From CAZMCT01 sp964564785 (lineage in GTDB: Bacteria > Planctomycetota > Phycisphaerae > UBA1845 > Fen-1342), in NCBI GenBank assembly GCA_964564785.1, contig CAZMCT010000176.1:1-5484 (forward strand): a DNA stretch of 5,484 bases. Reading direction: 5' to 3'. Positions 1 to 5,484 of the stretch are shown here, piece after piece (positions within the stretch are counted from its first letter, which is position 1; every line of letters starts with the position of its first letter). Made by a program: the position numbers and the translations under genes. The notes beneath the pieces were generated by a model, which saw only the letters and a program-made list of their open reading frames with translations, was not told the DNA's origin and made no database searches.

Positions 1-1958
1 CCGTAGCCCTCGCCCCCCGTCTCGACGACGTCGTCCACCGGCCAGTACTCGCACGCGACGCCGGGCACCCGATACGAGTACGGATCGTTGGCCGCGGCAA
101 ACAGCGGCCGGCGGCTGTCCGTCCGCCGGTAGATCCGCTCCGCCACGTCGGCCGCCACGTCGGCCGCGACGCCCGGCAGCCGCGCCGTCCACGCCGCCTC
201 GGCGTACGCGAGGAAGAACGACGGCCACTCGAGCCACGGCCGCGGGTGGTCGCGGAAATGCGCGAAGCGCGGCCGGAGTTGCTCGACCTGAGCGGCGCTG
301 GCCACGCCGCAGGTCAGCGGCGCGAGCATCATGATGTCGATGTAGTCCGGCAGCAGGATCGGCCGCTCGGTCCGCGTGTCGAAATCGCGGAACCAGCCGT
401 CCACGAACATCTCCTGCACCGCGCGACTTCGCTGTCGGGCGAGTTCCCGCCACTGCCCGGCCTCCGCGCCGCGGCCGAGCCGGTGGGCGAACGCGGCCAT
501 GTTGGCATACGCCTCGGCCATCGCGGCCTCGACGTCGACCGTGCGGACCACGTCGGCGAGCGCACCTTCGGCGCCGGGGAAACGCTTCGAGCCGTCCTGG
601 CCGGATTCCCAGTCGCAATGGCAGTGCAGCCAGCCATGCTCGTCGGCGCGGTGGGCGAGCCACCACTCGAGGTAGGCCCGCAGGTGGGGATAGAGCGCGG
701 CCAGCCAGGCGTCGTCGGGGTGTTGCGTGTACAGCGCGCGCAGGACATGGAACGGGAAGCACCAGCTCGGGGCCGTGCCGCAGGCTTCGCCGTCGGCCGC
801 GATCATGTTCATGCTGCCGTCCTCGCGGCAGCACGGCGCATTCGGGAGGGGGCCGTCGGCGAACGTGCCGAGCAGCACCTCCTGGGCCAGCGCGGCGTCC
901 GCGTGGCCGAGGGCGAACATGTCGACGCTCGCCTCGCCGAGCACGCTCCGCGGCGAGTGAATCTGCATCGCGTCCCACGGGTGCTTGAAGATGCCCAGCG
1001 GCGGCCGCACGTTCATCCGCAGCGTTTCCCAGTCGTAAACCCAGCCGTGCCGCCAGGCGACCGGCCAGTCACCCGCGAGCTGCGGGCAGCGCGACCAGAA
1101 GGCTTCGTCGGCCGCGAGCTGCGCCCGCAGGGCGGGGAGGGCCGCCGCGCGCCCTTCACGCAGCTCACGCAACGCCCACGCTTCGTTCGCCCCGCGCGCC
1201 AGGTTGATCAGCAGCGTCTCCGCACCACCCGCCGGCACATGCAACTGCCACGAGAGCACGGTATGCAGCGGCCCCTCTCCGCGAACGGTCGCCTCGTCGA
1301 GCGCGGTGCAGTCGCTCGCATGCAGCCAGCGCAGCCACTCGCCGCGATCGGCCGTGGCCTTGTGGGCACAGCTCGGCCGGTCGCCGCCCAGCGCGAAATA
1401 GTCGCCGTAGGCCCAGATGGCCGAGACGGCCGCGTCGTCCGCGGCCCGATACCGCATGCCGATCCCATCGCTGCCCCACCAGCGCTGCTCCCAGAGGCCG
1501 TAGATGTGGCTGGCGTGAATGAGCACGTCCTGGGCCGCGCGGCCGGTGTTCTCGACGCGGACGCGGCCGGCCAGGGTGTGTTCGCGGACGAGGAAGTAGC
1601 GCAGGGCGAAGCGCAGGCCGGCGTGCTCCCAGTCGTAGCCGAGGATGTGCTTCGTATGGCAGCGGGAGCCGAGCGCGATGTCGTGCTCGTCAAAGTCCTC
1701 GGGCTCGACCAGCCGGACGTCGTCGTACGCGACGCTGACCTGGAGCAGCGACAGGTAGTTGAGCGGGGCCCGCGGGCCGTTGCCGTACGCGCCCTTGAAC
1801 GTCCGCCGCCACCAGCCGAGGCCCAGCGGCGGCAGCGAGCGCAGTACGCCGCTGCGGTTGGCGACCATGCTGTGGTGCGGGTTGTCGATGTAGCCGTGCG
1901 GCGTGTAGTCGCCGGCGGGGAAGCTCCGGGGTGCGAGCAACGCGTCTTCAGGCGGCAT
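1..1958 (-). CDS. GH63/mannosylglycerate-hydrolase-like glycoside hydrolase (3' end cut by window edge)
   Basis: An uninterrupted minus-strand frame runs from an ATG at 1958 off the left edge, giving 652 visible residues and no stop. Residues about 1-270 look like a beta-rich N-terminal domain, with segments such as RVRVENTGRAAQDVLIHASH. Residues about 290-652 are Trp-rich and helical, as in an (alpha/alpha)6 toroid: HGWVYDWETLRMNVRPP (about 304-320), then PSWCFPFHVLRALY and YPHLRAYLEWWLAHR (about 397-437). The motif ESGQDGSKRF (451-460) resembles ESGWDFSSRW of GH37 trehalases and its GH63 counterparts, so D455 is the likely catalytic acid. The EYW at 638-640 near the cut may hold the catalytic base. 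No signal peptide is evident, so a cytoplasmic enzyme is likely. The substrate cannot be read from sequence; a glucoside, mannosylglycerate or trehalose-like disaccharide are options. An in-frame ATG at 1994 would add 12 residues but has no Shine-Dalgarno; the 1958 start has only weak purine runs upstream. The gene lies 73 nt downstream of typA on the same strand and may be co-transcribed. The fold is fairly secure, the specificity is not. Confidence 0.8.
   Translation of the reverse strand, partial: MPPEDALLAPRSFPAGDYTPHGYIDNPHHSMVANRSGVLRSLPPLGLGWWRRTFKGAYGNGPRAPLNYLSLLQVSVAYDDVRLVEPEDFDEHDIALGSRCHTKHILGYDWEHAGLRFALRYFLVREHTLAGRVRVENTGRAAQDVLIHASHIYGLWEQRWWGSDGIGMRYRAADDAAVSAIWAYGDYFALGGDRPSCAHKATADRGEWLRWLHASDCTALDEATVRGEGPLHTVLSWQLHVPAGGAETLLINLARGANEAWALRELREGRAAALPALRAQLAADEAFWSRCPQLAGDWPVAWRHGWVYDWETLRMNVRPPLGIFKHPWDAMQIHSPRSVLGEASVDMFALGHADAALAQEVLLGTFADGPLPNAPCCREDGSMNMIAADGEACGTAPSWCFPFHVLRALYTQHPDDAWLAALYPHLRAYLEWWLAHRADEHGWLHCHCDWESGQDGSKRFPGAEGALADVVRTVDVEAAMAEAYANMAAFAHRLGRGAEAGQWRELARQRSRAVQEMFVDGWFRDFDTRTERPILLPDYIDIMMLAPLTCGVASAAQVEQLRPRFAHFRDHPRPWLEWPSFFLAYAEAAWTARLPGVAADVAADVAERIYRRTDSRRPLFAAANDPYSYRVPGVACEYWPVDDVVETGGEGY
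141..164. repeat. Perfect 12-bp tandem duplication inside the hydrolase gene
   Basis: The unit CGCCACGTCGGC occurs twice back to back (141-152 and 153-164), and a degenerate third copy follows. On the minus strand it encodes the repeated tetrapeptide in VAADVAADVAE (about residues 597-607 of the hydrolase). It is a multiple of three, so it keeps the frame. It looks like a slippage product in a GC-rich gene. Confidence 0.7.
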
Positions 1959-1963
1959 CTCGA

Positions 1964-1992
1964 GATCCGTTCCCTGTCCAGGAACGCGGATC
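1964..1992 (-). promoter_or_regulatory. Imperfect hairpin between typA and the hydrolase start
   Basis: Plus-strand arms GATCC (1964-1968) and GTTCC (1969-1973) pair with GGAAC (1981-1985) and GGATC (1988-1992). This gives a 10-bp stem with a 2-nt bulge and a 7-nt loop. On the minus transcript it lies 40 nt after the typA stop and 5 nt before the hydrolase ATG at 1958. No U-run follows, so a classical intrinsic terminator is unlikely. Its promoter-proximal-to-start arm contains the only purine-rich stretch that could act as the hydrolase ribosome-binding site. It could therefore be a translational control hairpin, an mRNA processing or stability element, or an operator. If translation starts at 1994, the hairpin is coding. 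The structure is visible; the role is inferred. Confidence 0.4.
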
Positions 1993-2031
1993 ATAGCGTG
2001 CCGCGGCGGTGGGCGGTATTGCCCGGGCCGG

Positions 2032-3840
<1,809 letters not shown>

Positions 3841-3846
3841 GCGCGT

Positions 3847-3850
3847 TCCT
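3847..3850 (-). promoter_or_regulatory. Shine-Dalgarno that fixes the typA TTG start
   Basis: AGGA on the minus strand is separated by 6 nt from the TTG at 3838-3840. The spacing is optimal and supports initiation at this rare codon instead of at an internal ATG or GTG. Confidence 0.7.
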
Positions 3851-3878
3851 GTTCCGACGATGCCCCCCGATCGACGCG

Positions 3879-3907
3879 ATTGTAGGCACGGACGCAGTCC
3901 CTGTCAT
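3879..3907 (-). promoter_or_regulatory. Sigma70-like promoter of typA
   Basis: On the minus strand, ATGACA (3907-3902) matches TTGACA at 5 of 6 bases. TACAAT (3884-3879) matches TATAAT at 5 of 6. The spacer is exactly 17 bp. Transcription would start near 3872 and give a leader of about 32 nt that holds the AGGA ribosome-binding site. In such GC-rich DNA this match is unlikely to be trivial. The -35 box lies within the terminus of the adjacent repeat-like element. Confidence 0.65.
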
Positions 3908-4025
3908 CCCCAGCAGCGCGGCGACCGGGGAGCGAGCCACGGACGGAGAAACCGCCCGCACGCCGCACGCGACCTTCACCCGCGGCCAGATTCCTCCGCC
4001 CGCCCTCGCGGGCTTCGGAAGGACA
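3902..4025. repeat. 124-bp intergenic element with inverted termini (putative dispersed repeat)
   Basis: The element begins TGTCATCCC (3902-3910) and ends GGAAGGACA (4017-4025). The complement of the end, TGTCCTTCC, matches the start at 7 of 9 positions. The right end also folds: TTCC (3991-3994) with GGAA (4017-4020), and GCCCGC (3998-4003) with GCGGGC (4008-4013), around a CCTC loop and a 3x3 internal loop. Read on the minus strand, it starts TGTCCTTCCGAAG, continues with GAGGAATCTGG and ends GGGGATGACAG. This resembles the TGTCATTCCGAGCGAAG...GAGGAATCT class of dispersed intergenic repeats that I recall from many environmental bacterial genomes. Those are often mistranslated as peptides like PSEAR or LGMT. 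Only one copy lies in this window, so its repeated nature cannot be shown here. No protein-coding gene is apparent in it. Confidence 0.5.
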
Positions 4026-4056
4026 CGCGGGGAGCCAGCGGGCACCAACGTCCGCC

Positions 4057-4069
4057 GCCGGAGCCCGGC
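4057..4069 (-). terminator. Weak stem-loop just after the DHS-family gene
   Basis: GCCGG (4057-4061) and CCGGC (4065-4069) form a perfect 5-bp stem with a 3-nt loop, 2 nt past the stop codon at 4072-4074. No U-run follows. The larger hairpin at 3991-4020, within the repeat-like element, is an alternative 3' end and also lacks a U-run. Termination here may be Rho-dependent or absent. Confidence 0.2.
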
Positions 4070-4071
4070 CG

Positions 4072-5145
4072 CTACACCCGCCCCAGCCGCTCGAGTACGC
4101 CGCGCAGCAGCAGCGGCCAGGCCACCGTCGCATCGGCGAACACTTCGGCGTGCCGGCCACCCTCCTGGGCCGAGACGAACTTGCCCCACGACACGCCCTC
4201 CGAGTACGTGCAGCCCGACAGCCCGCCCCAGTGCACCGGCTCGGGACAGATGCGGATCGCGTAGTGAAAGCGGATGTACGCCCCGTGCCGGCCGCCGGTC
4301 CGCCGGTCGAGAATCTCGCCCAGCGGCCCCACCTGCTGAGCCCAGTTCCGCGGCACGCCGCCGCCGATCGTGAAGATGCCCAGCCGCTCCGCCTTCGCGC
4401 ACCGCTCGTAAAAATCGCCGATGTCGCGGAGCTGATCCAGCCGCACCTCCGGCCGGCCGGCGCCGCGCGCGAGCAGGTTGTGAACGTACAAGTCCAGTCC
4501 CAGCTCGCTGTCGGTGAACGCGGGCACGTACACCGGCACCTGCCGATCGAACGCCGACTGGAGAATGCCGCGGCCAGCCCCGGACTTCCGCACGTGCTCG
4601 CCGATCTTCCAGTTGATCTCGTGGCTGCCCCAGGCCCGGTCCGTCGGCAGCGATTCGAGCACCTGCTGGAGGATACCGGCCGCCTCTTCGAGGTTGCGCT
4701 CCAGCTCCAGCGTGTCGTACACCCGGCAGTAACCCTCGTCGTATAGCTTCTCGTCGCTCCAGTGCGGGTCGTGCGCAAAGTGCGTGTGGCCGCTCTGCTC
4801 GATCAGCCCGTGGCACATCAGCGCCCCCGTGCTGACCACCGCGTGCAGCAGACCCTGGTCGATCATTTCGGTGATCAGCAACCCCTGCTTCGCGATCGTC
4901 ATCGCCCCGGAGAACGTCCCCACGATGAAGCACCCAGGGTCGCGGGCCATCTCGACCAGCACGTCGGCCGCCTCGCCCAGCGACCGCCCGCTGAACGCCG
5001 TCGCCTTCATCGCGGCCAGCAGCTCGGACGCCGTCCCGGTCTGCCGCACGTCGATCGGCGCGAGCGGCCGCAGATTGTGAGACCACCCGTCGGCCAGCTC
5101 GTTGAAGCCACGGGAATACGGACTCGAATGGTCGGACTCGCTCAC
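4072..5145 (-). CDS. Deoxyhypusine synthase-family protein (probable polyamine aminobutyltransferase)
   Basis: This is a complete 357-residue protein of the deoxyhypusine synthase (DHS, dys) family, an NAD-dependent Rossmann-like enzyme. Eukaryotic and archaeal members move the aminobutyl group of spermidine to a lysine of eIF5A. Bacteria lack eIF5A, and bacterial members are usually thought to make homospermidine or a related polyamine; that assignment is inference here. Visible family signatures are STGALMCHGLIE (105-116), HDPHWSDE (125-132), PVYVPAFTDSELG (204-216), FTIGGGVPRNWAQQ (258-271) and EGVSWGKF (316-323). K322 matches the lysine that carries the enzyme-imine intermediate (K329 in human DHS). 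The GGGVPRNW form replaces the GGGV-KHH seen in true DHS and is typical of bacterial DHS-like proteins. The start is GTG at 5145, preceded by GAGGAG at a 6-nt spacing; an upstream ATG at 5295 would add 50 low-complexity residues and overlap the divergent gene. The stop is TAG. The neighbours on either side (typA and a chorismate enzyme) do not reveal a polyamine pathway. No signal peptide is seen, so it is likely cytosolic. Confidence 0.92.
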   Translation of the reverse strand: MSESDHSSPYSRGFNELADGWSHNLRPLAPIDVRQTGTASELLAAMKATAFSGRSLGEAADVLVEMARDPGCFIVGTFSGAMTIAKQGLLITEMIDQGLLHAVVSTGALMCHGLIEQSGHTHFAHDPHWSDEKLYDEGYCRVYDTLELERNLEEAAGILQQVLESLPTDRAWGSHEINWKIGEHVRKSGAGRGILQSAFDRQVPVYVPAFTDSELGLDLYVHNLLARGAGRPEVRLDQLRDIGDFYERCAKAERLGIFTIGGGVPRNWAQQVGPLGEILDRRTGGRHGAYIRFHYAIRICPEPVHWGGLSGCTYSEGVSWGKFVSAQEGGRHAEVFADATVAWPLLLRGVLERLGRV

Positions 5146-5151
5146 GCGGGG

Positions 5152-5157
5152 CTCCTC
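5152..5157 (-). promoter_or_regulatory. Strong Shine-Dalgarno for the DHS-family gene
   Basis: GAGGAG on the minus strand lies 6 nt before the GTG at 5143-5145. It decides the start: no comparable site precedes the far upstream ATG at 5295, and the protein's conserved part begins soon after this GTG. Confidence 0.8.
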
Positions 5158-5175
5158 GACGTCTGCGGCCGCGGG

Positions 5176-5181
5176 ATGATA
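5176..5181 (-). promoter_or_regulatory. Candidate -10 box for the DHS-family gene
   Basis: TATCAT on the minus strand matches TATAAT at 5 of 6 and would place a start near 5169, leaving a leader of about 24 nt with the GAGGAG site. No good -35 hexamer is seen at 16-18 bp upstream, so an activator or another sigma factor would be needed. This is weak evidence. Confidence 0.25.
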
Positions 5182-5262
5182 GCCGAAACCCTCGCAACCC
5201 GCACGCGCGGTCCGGACACGCGGCGCGTGGCCGCAAGTCGGATAAGATGCCGCGTCTCGGCC

Positions 5263-5272
5263 CCTCCGGAGG
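5263..5272 (+). promoter_or_regulatory. Shine-Dalgarno of the right-edge gene, within a 10-bp palindrome
   Basis: The perfect palindrome CCTCCGGAGG contains GGAGG (5268-5272), 11 nt before the ATG at 5284. The spacing is slightly long but usable. The palindrome could hide the ribosome-binding site in a small self-paired structure, or it may be chance in GC-rich DNA. A TAAGAT at 5243-5248 could be a -10 box, but no matching -35 is seen. Confidence 0.45.
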
Positions 5273-5283
5273 CTCTGCGACGC

Positions 5284-5484
5284 ATGCGACCGCACGCCGT
5301 GATTCGGCCGCTCCGCTGGTGCGATCCCGCCGTCATGGCCGCGACGGCCGCATCGGCCGACGAAGAGCTTGCCTGGCTCGACACGGCCGCCTGCGGCCCG
5401 ACGCCGGCTGCGCGCGGGTACAGTCTGGTCGCGTGCAACCCGGGCGCGACGCTGGAGCAGTTGCCCGGCGGACCGGCGCGGCTG
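5284..5484 (+). CDS. Probable chorismate-utilising enzyme, PabB/TrpE component I type (N-terminal fragment)
   Basis: An open plus-strand frame runs from ATG 5284 to the right edge, giving 67 residues. Residues 29-58 (LAWLDTA, then ARGYSLVACNPGATLE) match the N-terminal pattern of anthranilate and aminodeoxychorismate synthase component I: a Phe/Trp-Leu-Asp-Ser/Thr-Ala stretch, then Gly-Arg/Tyr-Ser-hydrophobic-Ala-x-x-Pro. In these enzymes this region belongs to the N-terminal domain that precedes the chorismate-binding domain. The product would be 4-amino-4-deoxychorismate (folate) or anthranilate (tryptophan), made with a glutamine amidotransferase partner. The chorismate-binding domain lies beyond the window, so PabB, TrpE and a salicylate or isochorismate-type relative cannot be told apart. 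The gene is divergent from the DHS-family gene, with a 138-nt shared upstream region. The start is supported by GGAGG at 5268-5272. Confidence 0.6.
   Translation, partial: MRPHAVIRPLRWCDPAVMAATAASADEELAWLDTAACGPTPAARGYSLVACNPGATLEQLPGGPARL

Noticed and set aside
1969..1985. LexA/SOS-type operator (GTTCC-N7-GGAAC)
   Set aside because: The spacing and half-sites do not fit a known SOS box, and nothing else in the window points to SOS control. It is kept only as part of a hairpin.
3991..4020. Intrinsic terminator for the DHS-family gene
   Set aside because: The stem is real but has a 3x3 internal loop and no U-run on the minus transcript. It is better explained as the folded end of the repeat-like element.
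5146..5295. A 50-residue N-terminal extension of the DHS-family protein from an ATG at 5295
   Set aside because: It has no Shine-Dalgarno, overlaps the divergent gene start and reads as low-complexity Arg/Ala-rich sequence. The GTG at 5145 has GAGGAG at ideal spacing.

Overview
This is a GC-rich (by eye about 68-70% G+C) bacterial chromosomal window with dense coding. Three genes lie on the minus strand and the start of a divergent gene lies at the right edge. TypA shows that it is bacterial. A bacterial-type deoxyhypusine-synthase-like protein, a GH63-like hydrolase and very high GC would suit a planctomycete or another large-genome soil or freshwater lineage. That placement is inference, because no rRNA or strict lineage marker is present.

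Layout from left to right. (1) Positions 1-1958, minus strand: a large glycoside-hydrolase-like protein of clan GH-G type (GH63 / mannosylglycerate-hydrolase-like, trehalase-like fold). The left edge cuts it before its stop. (2) Positions 1959-2031: a short gap with an imperfect hairpin just before the hydrolase start. (3) Positions 2032-3840, minus strand: a complete translational GTPase TypA/BipA that starts at TTG. (4) Positions 3841-4071: an intergenic region with a good sigma70-like promoter for typA. A 124-bp element with inverted termini occupies 3902-4025, and one terminus coincides with the promoter's -35 box. (5) Positions 4072-5145, minus strand: a complete deoxyhypusine-synthase-family enzyme with a GTG start and a strong Shine-Dalgarno sequence. 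(6) Positions 5146-5283: a divergent intergenic region. (7) Positions 5284-5484, plus strand: the first 67 codons of a probable chorismate-utilising enzyme (PabB/TrpE component I type).

Functional reading. The genes do not form an obvious single pathway: carbohydrate hydrolysis, ribosome-associated stress GTPase, polyamine-type aminobutyl transfer, and folate or tryptophan precursor synthesis. typA and the hydrolase could share a transcript because they are co-directional with a 73-nt gap. The polyamine-type gene and typA are co-directional but 231 nt apart, and typA has its own promoter. I see no phage, transposase, CRISPR, tRNA or rRNA. I do not see a convincing new multi-gene system. The observations most worth checking are the repeat/promoter overlap at typA, the substrate of the DHS-family enzyme, and the hairpin before the hydrolase start.
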